Made by a program: the position numbers and the translations under genes. The notes beneath the pieces were generated by a model, which worked only from the letters and a program-made list of their open reading frames with translations, was not told where the DNA came from and did not search any database. DNA of 64,000 nucleotides from a virus, in IMG/VR virus record IMGVR_UViG_3300042922_000643, positions 124,001 to 188,000 of that record; one strand, given 5' to 3'. This document shows, in pieces, positions 1 through 9,426 of this stretch (within the stretch, counting starts at the first letter, position 1; every line of letters begins with the position of its first letter).

Positions 1-2340
1 GACTTCCTCTTCTAGAATCTTAAGCGTTCGAACAAAGACGCGATTGTCAGGGACAATAATATCCTTCTGTTTTACACTGTTATAAATAACATCTATCTGG
101 TAAGGCTGAGCGGATACGATAGCTGCTGGATCGATTCTTGGGAGAATAATCCTAGCAGGAATAATAATTGTCTTTCCAATAGCGACTGGAGTGGTTAAAT
201 CCCCATTTGCAGATCGCAAATCGTATTCATCGACTTGGAATAATGCAGCGATGCTTTCGTAGGTATCTCCGTTTTTTGTAACATACTTCATCTCGACAGA
301 GTCTCCCGATTCTGGGGTGACGTGGGTTCGAATATAGTCACCACGAAGATCGTTAAGATTAACTGTGCCTGAATAGATTTTTTCTTCGGAAACCCAATCT
401 ACAAGGCCCCAAGTCGAATCTATAGAAACGAGTACAATTACCTTATCACTGAAAGTATTTGGGTTCCCGTTAATGATTTTATTATGGGCAGAAATTTCTG
501 TAACATTTGTTTTCGGTGTATTGATCTGTTCTGAACTCCAATACATGATAACATTATTATTAACCGTACCATTGTTGGGAGCTCCTGTCTCAGGATTGTA
601 CCATCCAGACATGAGGAAGTATCGATATTCTTTGGTATCATCCAGGGATGGTGTGAAAGAAGGAAGAAGTTCCATCTCGTCACCTTGGTTGATTACAACA
701 GAGCCACCGCCATACTGGAAATGTTTAAAGACACCTGTTGTGGTTGCGTCTTTCGGCGTTGTATCTACGTTAATTCTAGCCCAAATCCTATCGTTACGAG
801 AACTGGTATAGTTTGGACGCGAGATAGATGGAGGCAAATTGTTAGTACTCTCTAGATAAAGAACGATATCTCTTGGACGCTCGGTTCTATCTTCAAGATA
901 ATACAGAGGGGTTGTCGCTTCCGCTGGAGCTGTGAAGCTTAGTGTGCTCATATCAAGAATCATTTGTTCTCCTGTATTTAAATTATCTACAGCAGAGAAC
1001 TTGTATTTGTCTATGGATTTTCGTTCTTCATAGATTAAATTTGAAGTCAGCTGAATCGAGTCAACAACTGGCGTCGCCTTATCTACCCGTTTACTTAGGG
1101 AGATCTTAATCCGATAAGGCTTGTTTGCTACACGGCGACCAATCAAACTTCGATCTGATATATATTTGGGTTGATCAAGAGAAAGTAGCACGTTGTCTTG
1201 TTCATCAAGAAATTCATAAAGAATACGAACGCTCGATTCATCCAGAGGCATATAAGAAGTGTCATCCCAGCTTTCCCAATGGTCAATACGCAGATTAGGG
1301 TTTACGCTGGCGGGGTTAATTAAAGAGGTAATGATATACCCTTCATTAAATCCTTCCTTGATGCGTAGTCGATGTGTTGACTTTTTGTATGGAGCACTCA
1401 TTGCTGAATAGACCGTACTTGATGTTGTAGCCGCAGACCGACTACGTATAGTCAAGTTGGTTCCTGTTGGAACTGTAGATGTCCAGTCGATAGAAACTGT
1501 TTCTTTAAACGTGGTTCCTGTCGGGGTTGCGACATCAATCATGTTGATAGTCCCCGTCCAGCTACCATCTTCAGTACGATTGCTGGTGTCTCCAGCGTAT
1601 ACATCAAGTTCTTCTACGATTGGCGATTTATCATTATCAGAAGAAGCAAGCCATAGTCTGATCTTTACGTGATCCTTACCAGCATAGTTGGGAGAAGTAG
1701 CTGTTAGAGTATAGGCATCAGTACGTCCTGATATAGCTGTTTTTGTAAGTGGGATTTTAACATAAGAAGTATACGTTCCACCACTACCTGTTTTTGCTTG
1801 AATCTCAAGAGTAAACGCGCAGACCCGAGCTTGAATAGAACGAAGCTGCAAAGTCTTATTCGCTGCGTTATCACTTCCCAAGGAGATCTCAACAACCTGA
1901 TTGCCATAAGCCAACTCGTCAATTACATACTGCTTGTTAGTGATAGATACGCTCACACTTGAAAATGTGTAGTTAGTAATCACACTTGCTGTTCCAGGCT
2001 CAGTGGTCGTTACCTTCACCGTTACGTCTGTGCCATCAGGTCTTCCAATATAGTTAATGATCACTCGATCACACGTTGCTGTAAAGGTTAATTTCGCGGA
2101 CGGCGTGTCGTCGTAGATGGCTGTAGAGGTTCCGTTGACACGCCAGTTTCCATTTGTACGCACAATTTCTGTAGAGGTATAACCATAGGTTGCATCAGGT
2201 AGTACCGCGGTTAGACTTGTCGTACAGGTGGCTTTCAGGGTTTCTTCTGTTAAGATATCTGAAGTCTCGTATGTACCTGAGAACGCGTTTGTATTTCCAT
2301 AATAGGACGTTCCGTAGAAATTCTTTTGATACTGTGCCAT
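1..2340 (-). CDS. Tail fibre / structural protein with LysM domain (3' end beyond window)
   Basis: The frame is open from an ATG at 2340 to the left edge, giving at least 780 residues. The N-terminus (MAQYQKNFYGTSYYGN) is of a kind I associate with phage adhesin-like structural proteins. The body is rich in Thr, Ser and Val with repeated beta-sandwich-like segments. A LysM peptidoglycan-binding domain is readable at roughly residues 686-734 (YVTKNGDTYESIAALF, then IGKTIIIPARI). It is the last visible gene of the leftward baseplate/fibre cluster, 13 bp after the TPR gene. A role in contacting the host cell wall is inferred from the LysM domain and the position. The C-terminus is not in the window, so total length and receptor-binding tip are unknown. 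Confidence 0.72.
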   Translation of the reverse strand, partial: MAQYQKNFYGTSYYGNTNAFSGTYETSDILTEETLKATCTTSLTAVLPDATYGYTSTEIVRTNGNWRVNGTSTAIYDDTPSAKLTFTATCDRVIINYIGRPDGTDVTVKVTTTEPGTASVITNYTFSSVSVSITNKQYVIDELAYGNQVVEISLGSDNAANKTLQLRSIQARVCAFTLEIQAKTGSGGTYTSYVKIPLTKTAISGRTDAYTLTATSPNYAGKDHVKIRLWLASSDNDKSPIVEELDVYAGDTSNRTEDGSWTGTINMIDVATPTGTTFKETVSIDWTSTVPTGTNLTIRSRSAATTSSTVYSAMSAPYKKSTHRLRIKEGFNEGYIITSLINPASVNPNLRIDHWESWDDTSYMPLDESSVRILYEFLDEQDNVLLSLDQPKYISDRSLIGRRVANKPYRIKISLSKRVDKATPVVDSIQLTSNLIYEERKSIDKYKFSAVDNLNTGEQMILDMSTLSFTAPAEATTPLYYLEDRTERPRDIVLYLESTNNLPPSISRPNYTSSRNDRIWARINVDTTPKDATTTGVFKHFQYGGGSVVINQGDEMELLPSFTPSLDDTKEYRYFLMSGWYNPETGAPNNGTVNNNVIMYWSSEQINTPKTNVTEISAHNKIINGNPNTFSDKVIVLVSIDSTWGLVDWVSEEKIYSGTVNLNDLRGDYIRTHVTPESGDSVEMKYVTKNGDTYESIAALFQVDEYDLRSANGDLTTPVAIGKTIIIPARIILPRIDPAAIVSAQPYQIDVIYNSVKQKDIIVPDNRVFVRTLKILEEEV

Positions 2341-2353
2341 TCTGCTTCACCTC

Positions 2354-2920
2354 CTATTGGATATTCATGTAACGTTTAAGTACCAATTTTGCTTGATCAG
2401 GTTTGCTTAGGGCATTGTAGCATGACGCCAGATTGCTCGCTGCTTTCCCCGTGTTGACATGCTTTCTTCCTACCAGATTTAGATACGAGATGTAGCTTTG
2501 AGCGGCTAACGCAACCTCCTGCTTCGTCTGATAGGCAAGTCCAAGCTCTAGATGGATCTCAGCACCATAGCTGTTTTCTGGATACTTTGTTTTCAGCTGG
2601 GTTAAGTCGTTAATGTATCGATCTACATCACCAGAGAATTTGTGGAGCAGAGCCAGGTCATAATAGACCTGTGCCCCATACTCCGCATCCTCTCCAAAAG
2701 TCTCAATCATCGCTGTAGATATGTTGCGACATTCTACGCCATCTTCCATCACTACATCTAGTTTGGATTTATATGCTTTATATAGAAGATCTCTGCATTC
2801 TTGATTTAGCCTCGCTTCAGTAATAACTAGCTCATACTTTGCTCTGGCTTTATCCAACTTACGCTGTTGCACGAAACTATTTCCAAGCTCATAATGAGCG
2901 GTAAGTTCCTCGCGTGTCAT
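2354..2920 (-). CDS. TPR-repeat protein in the tail fibre cluster
   Basis: This 188-aa protein is almost entirely alpha-helical with tetratricopeptide-type periodicity. The repeats are HYELGNSFVQQRKLDKARAKYE, then a YYDLALLHKFSG unit, then IHLELGLAYQTKQEVALAAQSY, then ASNLASCYNALSKPDQAKLV; together they cover nearly the whole chain. There is no signal peptide or membrane segment. It lies between two fibre genes with gaps of about 12 bp, so it is co-expressed with them. A role as fibre assembly chaperone or scaffold is an inference from position and fold. TPR proteins are protein-protein adaptors, and no specific function can be read from the sequence. Confidence 0.7.
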   Translation of the reverse strand: MTREELTAHYELGNSFVQQRKLDKARAKYELVITEARLNQECRDLLYKAYKSKLDVVMEDGVECRNISTAMIETFGEDAEYGAQVYYDLALLHKFSGDVDRYINDLTQLKTKYPENSYGAEIHLELGLAYQTKQEVALAAQSYISYLNLVGRKHVNTGKAASNLASCYNALSKPDQAKLVLKRYMNIQ

Positions 2921-2932
2921 GTGAATCCCCCT

Positions 2933-5473
2933 TTAATATTTGATATATGTCTGGTTAGTAGAATAAGTGAAATCCGTTACGTTACCGCCCCAATCAACTG
3001 CTCGAACCCGATACCAGTAACTGCCTTCTCCAGGGCTGTATGTCGTTACACTTGTATCTGCTCCAGAGTAAATCGAGTACCAATACCCATTTGGATTTGG
3101 CTCTGTTGCGTACCAATGCCGCTGCTGAGCTTCAACAATGTAGTATCTAACGCCATAATTCCCTGCCACTCCAGCATTGTACAAATTAAAGTTAACGTTT
3201 CTAGAGTTAGAAAGTCTACCATTTTTATCATACGCACGGTAGTACATATAATGACCTTCTGCGGGTTGATCAAGCAGAACGTATAAGTCTTGTCCTGCGA
3301 CAACTTGATCTGGTGTAAGATATAAATTTGTTGAATACGTTTTACCTTGATATCTTTGCTCATAATAAAGCTGGTAGTAGTAGATATCGTCGTCATCAGA
3401 CACTTTAAGATCTACATTTACCCCAGGAGGGTTGAAGACAGGAGCCGCCCAAGTGAGTCTAATATTAGGATCAACGTTGCTGTTATGTGCGGAAACTACA
3501 CTTAGAGGTTTACCAAAAGCACCTGCTGTGGAAGTGCCCGTTCCATCGTAGGATAGTGTGGGCCCAGAGTTGGAAAGATTTGTAATCAAAGATCTCATCA
3601 ATTTGATACTTGCTGCATTGAAGGTTGGATTCACAAAATCCATAGCAGGAGCTGCTAGTCCTTCTTTTCTGTACAGCTCTGTAAAGATTGCTCTAAGTTC
3701 ATCAAAGTCATTTCGTGAGGGAACAACCTTACCTGTGAACAACCGATCAATTCTGGAGGTCTCAAACCCAGCGTATTTACTCGCTTCATTCTTCAGCTTT
3801 GTTTGAATGTCCAAAAGGAAATCTTTTTTAATGGTAGCCTTCTTTAGTGGAAGACTTCCCCATGTTGGGAAACCTGGATAGCTTGCCAGAATCCGATATG
3901 TGAATCTAGCATTTGTAGAGTAAGCGCCACTTAATCCGTAATTGTCCCAAGTCATAACACTCCATTCATAAGAGGCTCCATTCTCAAGACCTAGTCCTCC
4001 TACATAGAGATACTGTGTCGATCCTGTTACAGTATAAGTTCCCACAGGCACCGTGCTATTTCCAGTCACTTTTGAAAGACGTACTGAAGCACTGCTTTGT
4101 ACATCTCCTTCATCCTGTCCTGTCTGGATAACTGTTTGTTTCACGGGAACGGAAACAATGGCACCCCAGTTACTTCCGAGGTCAAAATGTTCACCACCTG
4201 TAATGTCACAAAGAGCATTGGTTTCTCTATACCATGGGCCTACAACCGTACAACGGATAGAACGATTTCTCATTTCAACAGCAACATCTTCTGCATCATA
4301 AACAGACATGCCATCTCCGTCGTCTCCATCCCAAACGGTATCGTGGAAAGGGGCATCGGTAATCGCAATAATGTGTGCTTGTGCATTCGCATTGAATGGA
4401 AGAGTCAGCGCACCATTTCCATACTTCAATCCTTCAAGTAAAGATTCTTTCCAATCTCCACCGTATTTCCAGCTTATGGAGTCAAAGTTTCGAAGAAGTT
4501 GATTTGGATCTGAAGTGAAATCCCATCGGTCAATACTTTCCCCATTATAAATATCACTGAAAGTGACAATAGCTGCTCTCCAGGTGTAGCCAGCGCCCTG
4601 CATCCTATTGATATGATTAGCGATTTGCTCACGAATAGAATTAGCCATGCCATACATACTTCCTGATACGTCTACAAGATAGACTATATCCGTAGCTCCT
4701 TGAGTGATCTGAGGGATCGTATCTATGAATTTCCAGCGAAGATACATGGAGTCTGCGATCTGCGGACTTACAACGCTATTATAGTTAGGTCCAAGAATTC
4801 GTGGAGACTCTGGCGGAGTAGAGTAGGAGAGCTCTATGTAGGGACCATACTGGCCACTTCCAATATCTCTTGAATTCATATAGAGTCCGCCCTGGTCAAT
4901 ATGGTCATTTGCATATTTCATAATTAGACCATTGTTCAAGGCAGGATTACCATACCATTCATTTACTAGGTTTTTAATGTCAAAGTCCCAGTAATAGCTC
5001 GAAACGGACTGGGTTAAACTAGCAGCAGGGGTAGAGACAAAACTTCCTCCGCCTTGAGACCATCCGTAACCTGAAGCTTTACGCGTATAGAAACTTGCGC
5101 CAGAATACATGTTGTCCCAGTCTTGACCATTACCAAACCCTTCGTCCCAATCTTCTGTCACTTTATGGACTTGGATTGTAGGATTAGAATTAACGGCGAT
5201 ATAGCCTGAGTTCCAGCTACCTGGAGTAGTTCTATATAACGTTGTTTTGAGTTTAGCTGAAGTGATAACAGAACCCGCGGGTAAAGCGGGGAGAGAGAAC
5301 TGCATGAGCGCTCTCCCCTGTTTTGCATAGAATCCAGAATATGCTTTATCAGCCCAATCCCAGTTCCCAATCCACATGCTGCCGAATTTACCTGCTTGAA
5401 ACATCACCCAGTTTGACCAAGTAGGAGTGGATATATGTACATCTTTAAATGCATATAGCTTTACAGTAGGCAC
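2933..5473 (-). CDS. Tail fibre/adhesin with DNRLRE-like, von Willebrand A and Fn3-like domains
   Basis: This is an 846-aa protein. Residues 1 to about 210 look like a DNRLRE/carbohydrate-binding beta-sandwich (ALMQFSLPALPAGSVITSAKL, then WDFDIKNLVNEWYG and GLIMKYAN). A von Willebrand factor A domain follows at about 260-440. Its metal-ion site is visible as D268-x-S270-x-S272 (DVSGSMYG), with a later acidic loop at D373 (ITDAP). Fn3-like strands follow around 450-520 (GLENGASYEWSVMTWD) and again near the C-terminus (YWYRVRAVDWGG). It sits between the TPR gene and a second fibre gene. vWA domains bind protein ligands through a divalent cation, so a cation-dependent adhesin is the natural reading; that is inference. 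The start ATG follows an AAGGAGG ribosome site. Confidence 0.78.
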   Translation of the reverse strand: MPTVKLYAFKDVHISTPTWSNWVMFQAGKFGSMWIGNWDWADKAYSGFYAKQGRALMQFSLPALPAGSVITSAKLKTTLYRTTPGSWNSGYIAVNSNPTIQVHKVTEDWDEGFGNGQDWDNMYSGASFYTRKASGYGWSQGGGSFVSTPAASLTQSVSSYYWDFDIKNLVNEWYGNPALNNGLIMKYANDHIDQGGLYMNSRDIGSGQYGPYIELSYSTPPESPRILGPNYNSVVSPQIADSMYLRWKFIDTIPQITQGATDIVYLVDVSGSMYGMANSIREQIANHINRMQGAGYTWRAAIVTFSDIYNGESIDRWDFTSDPNQLLRNFDSISWKYGGDWKESLLEGLKYGNGALTLPFNANAQAHIIAITDAPFHDTVWDGDDGDGMSVYDAEDVAVEMRNRSIRCTVVGPWYRETNALCDITGGEHFDLGSNWGAIVSVPVKQTVIQTGQDEGDVQSSASVRLSKVTGNSTVPVGTYTVTGSTQYLYVGGLGLENGASYEWSVMTWDNYGLSGAYSTNARFTYRILASYPGFPTWGSLPLKKATIKKDFLLDIQTKLKNEASKYAGFETSRIDRLFTGKVVPSRNDFDELRAIFTELYRKEGLAAPAMDFVNPTFNAASIKLMRSLITNLSNSGPTLSYDGTGTSTAGAFGKPLSVVSAHNSNVDPNIRLTWAAPVFNPPGVNVDLKVSDDDDIYYYQLYYEQRYQGKTYSTNLYLTPDQVVAGQDLYVLLDQPAEGHYMYYRAYDKNGRLSNSRNVNFNLYNAGVAGNYGVRYYIVEAQQRHWYATEPNPNGYWYSIYSGADTSVTTYSPGEGSYWYRVRAVDWGGNVTDFTYSTNQTYIKY

Positions 5474-5486
5474 TTATATCTCCTCC

Positions 5487-6503
5487 TTATCTATCGTAAA
5501 TTGCTGGGTGAGTTGGCATGATCCAGGCACAATCAAAATCAACATTGATATTGTTCGATGTTGCTGGCTTCCAAACATGCATATGGGTATCTTTAGCTGC
5601 AACATTACTTCCATGTTCAAAGGTCAGATAGAATGTCTGCCATTGATTTGCTGCGTCAAAATCAGTTCCTTTGATATAGAGGTAATTCTGTAGAACCCAT
5701 CCCGTATTAAACATATCATGCATACGAAGATGAAGAACTTCTTCACTTACACGGCTGCTGACCCGAGCACGTACCGCTAACACATAGGTACCATACAGAA
5801 AGTTTTGTACGCTATGATGGAGATATCGTACTTGGACCGTACCTGCTCCACGAGCTGCCTTATTAATTAACGTAGTATAATCTGTAATTTGAGTTCCTTC
5901 GATAGAGTCTGTCGCATCCCACTCTCGGAATAAACGAGAAGCAAGTCTACCTTGAACTTCAAGATCTTTTCGAATAGTCCCGCCCTGACTAATAGAAAGC
6001 TTGTCATTAATCACTTCAGGAAGTTTACGGGCATCTGTACTAGAGAGGAATAGATCAGCGCCTGTGATTCCGCTAGAAGCATCGAAGCTAAGTTTCGACT
6101 TAGGCAAAGTTCCTTGAACCTCGGTGGACAAACTGATTTGAGAAGGATGTCCCAAAGCTCCTGTATGGCTATGCCCTACTAGAGTCTGAGTATTAATCCA
6201 GCCCGATCCACCGTATCGAGAATCATAATCTTTACCCTCTAAGAGTTTAATTCGATTAGCGACAGAGCTTCGGTCTACATTGTCTTTATCATACATTGGT
6301 TTGATACCTAGCGCACGTTGAAGCGCCATGACTGCATCTTCTAGAGCATTAACATGCTCCGCAAGTGCATAGTCTTTAAGATTCTCAAATCCCTTCATGT
6401 TCAAGTTGTTAACCCGAGTATCAATATTATCAGGATACTGAGTCATATTAAGGTCCGTATATATCGTTTTACCAACGATAGGATTCGCTTCACTCCGTGC
6501 CAC
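5487..6503 (-). CDS. Tail fibre / baseplate-attached fibre protein
   Basis: This is a 338-aa protein. I chose the GTG at 6503 because it lies 9 bases after AAGGAG; a TTG two codons upstream is too close to that site. The N-terminal 100 residues are helical (NALEDAVMALQRALGIKP), which is typical of a fibre attachment segment. They are followed by GHSHTGALGHPSQISLST, a pattern common in phage fibres. The C-terminal half is a beta-rich lectin-like domain (YLHHSVQNFLYGTYVLAVRARVS and WQTFYLTFEHGS). It follows the baseplate gpI-like gene, as expected for a fibre that plugs into the baseplate. Receptor specificity cannot be read. Confidence 0.72.
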   Translation of the reverse strand: MARSEANPIVGKTIYTDLNMTQYPDNIDTRVNNLNMKGFENLKDYALAEHVNALEDAVMALQRALGIKPMYDKDNVDRSSVANRIKLLEGKDYDSRYGGSGWINTQTLVGHSHTGALGHPSQISLSTEVQGTLPKSKLSFDASSGITGADLFLSSTDARKLPEVINDKLSISQGGTIRKDLEVQGRLASRLFREWDATDSIEGTQITDYTTLINKAARGAGTVQVRYLHHSVQNFLYGTYVLAVRARVSSRVSEEVLHLRMHDMFNTGWVLQNYLYIKGTDFDAANQWQTFYLTFEHGSNVAAKDTHMHVWKPATSNNINVDFDCAWIMPTHPAIYDR

Positions 6504-6516
6504 TTGCAATCACTCC

Positions 6517-8103
6517 TTATATTTTAGGTTGCACCAGCCGAATAGATCCGTCTGTCGTAATAATCGTATTCGCAAGACTGCCTTTGTTCCAGTCACCTTC
6601 CGTATTGATAACATGGTAGAAATCACCGAAACCTAATTCAACCGATCCTCCGACATTCGTAATAACATTCTGTTTCAAAGTCGTTAGCGTTGAGTCGTTA
6701 CGGTCAAAATCTACTTGTGTATCCATGATGAAGTTGTGCAAACCATTTGCAGTATCTCTCCATACAACTGTTAAGCTATCAAGTGTAGGTGTTTCTGTCT
6801 TGCTGCTAGTCTCCATAAAAGCTTCAATCTGAAGTAGAGGGTGAGCTTTGGGCGTTAAAATCTCTGTTCCTTCTACAACTTCTAATTGATTCCCTGTATC
6901 ATATCTGTATCCTGTTAACGAGGAAAAATCAATCGTTGTGAGGTAATTATATTGCTGGAATGCTCGCACAATGAAATAAACATAAATAATCTCTGAAGCT
7001 ACCACTGTGTACTTGTAACTTTCAGGGCGGCTTTCTTGATTCAAGATGCTGCCTCTTGCTGTAATCTTGTATTTAAAAGAGTGCTCAGGATAAACCATTG
7101 CTCCGCTTTTACGAACACCTCGTAATCCAACTAAATATGTATAGTCACGAGTATTACTCTCTTCTTTTGGTGCCGTTACCAGAAGATCATTTTCGTCGCC
7201 GATACCGCTCTGGATCTGATCATCATTCCATCCATCCATAGATACATCCCATACATGTGGGAGATAATCAAAACCAACATTTGCCTCTGATACGGAATGC
7301 CAGTAAGCTTCGTCCCAAGACATATTGTCCCAAGAGAAGCCTAGAAGTTTGTTGATCTTATCAGCGTAAGAAACCAGTTTAGCCGTAGGACTTCCATCCT
7401 CGTTTAGCAAGGTATCCTTAAAGGCAATGTTTGAAAGCTCGTTAATAACAACTGACTCTTTACTAACACCTAGCTCACGGCTCAGAGCATTAACCAAGCC
7501 TTGCTTTGTAGAGTTGCCAGGGTTTTTAAAGATATCAAGAATTCGATTTTTAAAAGCGCCATTACGTTCTCCATAGAGCCGATAAATGCCGAGTAGTAAA
7601 CCAAACTCATCAAAGGCATTCCAGATGGCATGAAGTATCATATCGTAATGAGATGCTTGATTGATCGTAAGGTAATCATACGGCTGGTTAATATTTGCAT
7701 CGATATAGCTTGAAGGTGGACGTACATAAATGATCCCATCTGTACGATCTACAATCGCAACGTGCTCATCTGGACCTGCGGAATAAAATTCCTGCAATGT
7801 AGAAACGATCTGAACCCTGTAAGAGGAACCATCCTTATAGGCGATTACGTTATCAATATCCTGTGTGTCCAAAATAATAGGCAGCGCGAGCGGGACCTTA
7901 TATGAAATATCAATCTGGGAAAGGTCCGCACTGCCAATAAATTGGTTCTGAGAAAGAAGCTCTAAATAATCCATAACATCTTCGAATTCTAGCCCGAAGA
8001 CATTGAGAAACTGAGCGCCCACTGACTCCGTATCTTTAGCTATTTTCATCCATTGCGGAAGCATAGCCTGCAATTGTTTTGTGTAAATACTGAATTGATC
8101 CAC
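6517..8103 (-). CDS. Baseplate protein, P2 gpI-like position (tail-tip/fibre attachment)
   Basis: This 528-aa protein starts at a GTG (8103) after AAGGGGGA. The N-terminus (LQAMLPQWMKIAKDTESVGAQFLNVFGLEFEDVMDYLELL) is helical, as in P2 gpI-family proteins that connect baseplate wedges to fibres. The middle holds a helical segment (RLYGERNGAFKNRILDIF, then STKQGLVNALSRELG). This is a segment I have seen in larger gpI relatives. The C-terminal part is a beta-rich domain of unknown family. It lies directly downstream of the baseplate J gene, the canonical J-I order. The N-terminal function is fairly sure. The C-terminal extension, longer than the usual 180-250 aa of gpI, is unexplained. Confidence 0.65.
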   Translation of the reverse strand: MDQFSIYTKQLQAMLPQWMKIAKDTESVGAQFLNVFGLEFEDVMDYLELLSQNQFIGSADLSQIDISYKVPLALPIILDTQDIDNVIAYKDGSSYRVQIVSTLQEFYSAGPDEHVAIVDRTDGIIYVRPPSSYIDANINQPYDYLTINQASHYDMILHAIWNAFDEFGLLLGIYRLYGERNGAFKNRILDIFKNPGNSTKQGLVNALSRELGVSKESVVINELSNIAFKDTLLNEDGSPTAKLVSYADKINKLLGFSWDNMSWDEAYWHSVSEANVGFDYLPHVWDVSMDGWNDDQIQSGIGDENDLLVTAPKEESNTRDYTYLVGLRGVRKSGAMVYPEHSFKYKITARGSILNQESRPESYKYTVVASEIIYVYFIVRAFQQYNYLTTIDFSSLTGYRYDTGNQLEVVEGTEILTPKAHPLLQIEAFMETSSKTETPTLDSLTVVWRDTANGLHNFIMDTQVDFDRNDSTLTTLKQNVITNVGGSVELGFGDFYHVINTEGDWNKGSLANTIITTDGSIRLVQPKI

Positions 8104-8115
8104 GTTCTATCCCCC

Positions 8116-8919
8116 TTACGCGACTTCCAATGTGCCAATCACAATCCGTTCGTACCAATCGGCTTCAATGTTTTTAATGAACTGAGCTATTCCGTCTGTC
8201 TTGAAGTTCAAGACACTAACGTCAGTGATCTTTGTGCTCGTGTTCATAGCAGCTTTAATTGCTTCATTCATAATAAAGCTACCTCCAACTTCAATTCCGT
8301 CCATATAGGCTTTTACACTCTGTGTGGCTGCCTGTCGTATCGTAGCTTTTTCTGCATCAGAGACCTTGTCGCTGAAAACGAGTCTAACCTTTAAGTCTGT
8401 CAAAATCAACGTTGGCGTCTTGATCTCGGCTAGAATGCCATACGCCTTGGAAGCCTCGACAACGTCCTCAACCTCATTGAGAATTGCCGAAGAGGTAACT
8501 GGATCATCTGTGACTACATACAACGTAAACGACCCAGTGCCGTTTGTAAATTCCCTAGTGATAATATTTTTTACGCCGTTTACTGAAAGGGCCTTTAAGC
8601 GAATTGATGTGTAGTTTGCGCCTTGAATAACGTAAACTTGATTAACGATACGAGACCTGTAGTTCGCATCGGTCTCACCAGAAACCCGAGTACAATTCAG
8701 AAGGGCACCAATAAGATCTAGGAAGTTGCCACCCGCGGTACTAACAAACCCCATCGTGGTGAATAGATCTAGCTCCGTGTAGAACTGATAAAATTCTTCC
8801 GAAAGAACTTCTGAGAATGCCCGCGCGATACTACCTGGGTCCACATCTGTAATATCCGTATTGCTTTTCAATCGGAGAAGTAGTTTATTCAAAATCTCCT
8901 CTTTATTTTTTCTGATCAC
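8116..8919 (-). CDS. Baseplate J-like wedge protein
   Basis: This 267-aa protein begins at a GTG (8919) after GAGGAGTG. Its N-terminal pattern is typical of the Baseplate_J family: DPGSIARAFSEVLSEEFYQFYTELD, then GNFLDLIGALLNCTRVSGETDANYRSRIV. It continues with the conserved middle section (IRLKALSVNGVKNIIT and GSFTLYVVTDDP) and a C-terminal strand region (LKVRLVFSDKVSDAEKATIR). The product forms the peripheral wedge of the contractile-tail baseplate, equivalent to P2 gpJ and T4 gp6. It lies 4 bp after the gp25-like gene and just before the gpI-like gene, the usual order. Confidence 0.85.
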   Translation of the reverse strand: MIRKNKEEILNKLLLRLKSNTDITDVDPGSIARAFSEVLSEEFYQFYTELDLFTTMGFVSTAGGNFLDLIGALLNCTRVSGETDANYRSRIVNQVYVIQGANYTSIRLKALSVNGVKNIITREFTNGTGSFTLYVVTDDPVTSSAILNEVEDVVEASKAYGILAEIKTPTLILTDLKVRLVFSDKVSDAEKATIRQAATQSVKAYMDGIEVGGSFIMNEAIKAAMNTSTKITDVSVLNFKTDGIAQFIKNIEADWYERIVIGTLEVA

Positions 8920-8923
8920 AAGA

Positions 8924-9415
8924 TCACTCCTCTTTTAAACCATGAGTTAGATTGAATGTAATAGGAAGGCGATAAGGTTCGTCATCGTCTAGTAAGATTG
9001 TAATGAAGAAAACAATCTCTTCTTCGCTAATTGGAACAGCTCTTACACTAAGCTGAGTAGCACTAAGGAAACTATGGTAGGTAAGAGACCTAGTGATGTA
9101 CTGTACACCGAGTTCACCTGTCTCTCGTGTATTTGGCTCTCCGATCAAATCCGTTAGGTTTCCTCCCATTCCAGGGTGATGATACCAATCAGGATCGTCA
9201 GTCTTAAGCCTATTGAAGATGACTTGTTTCCGAGCAGCTTTGCCTGCAACATAAGAAAGATCTCGTATCAGCTTTCCTTCTTTTCCTCCACGAACCTTGT
9301 TTGTATCTACAACATCATCATCGTGTAAATATAAGATCTGGTTATTTTCATTCACCTTCGGGGCTCCAAGAGCGATGTCTCCATCTTCTGTAAAGCTCCA
9401 GTCCATCTTAGCCAT
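8924..9415 (-). CDS. Baseplate wedge protein, gp25/gpW-like
   Basis: This 163-aa protein immediately precedes the baseplate J gene. That position and size fit the gp25 (lysozyme-like fold, non-enzymatic) wedge component that nucleates sheath assembly. Typical features are MDWSFTEDGDIALG at the N-terminus, a segment of helical RDLSYVAGKAARKQVIFNRLKT, and an ITRSLTY strand followed by alternating hydrophobic strands. The sequence GELGVQYITRSLTYHSF resembles the conserved helix/strand of gp25 relatives. The assignment rests on gene order plus these weak patterns. Confidence 0.6.
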   Translation of the reverse strand: MAKMDWSFTEDGDIALGAPKVNENNQILYLHDDDVVDTNKVRGGKEGKLIRDLSYVAGKAARKQVIFNRLKTDDPDWYHHPGMGGNLTDLIGEPNTRETGELGVQYITRSLTYHSFLSATQLSVRAVPISEEEIVFFITILLDDDEPYRLPITFNLTHGLKEE

Positions 9416-9426
9416 AATTCTCCTCC

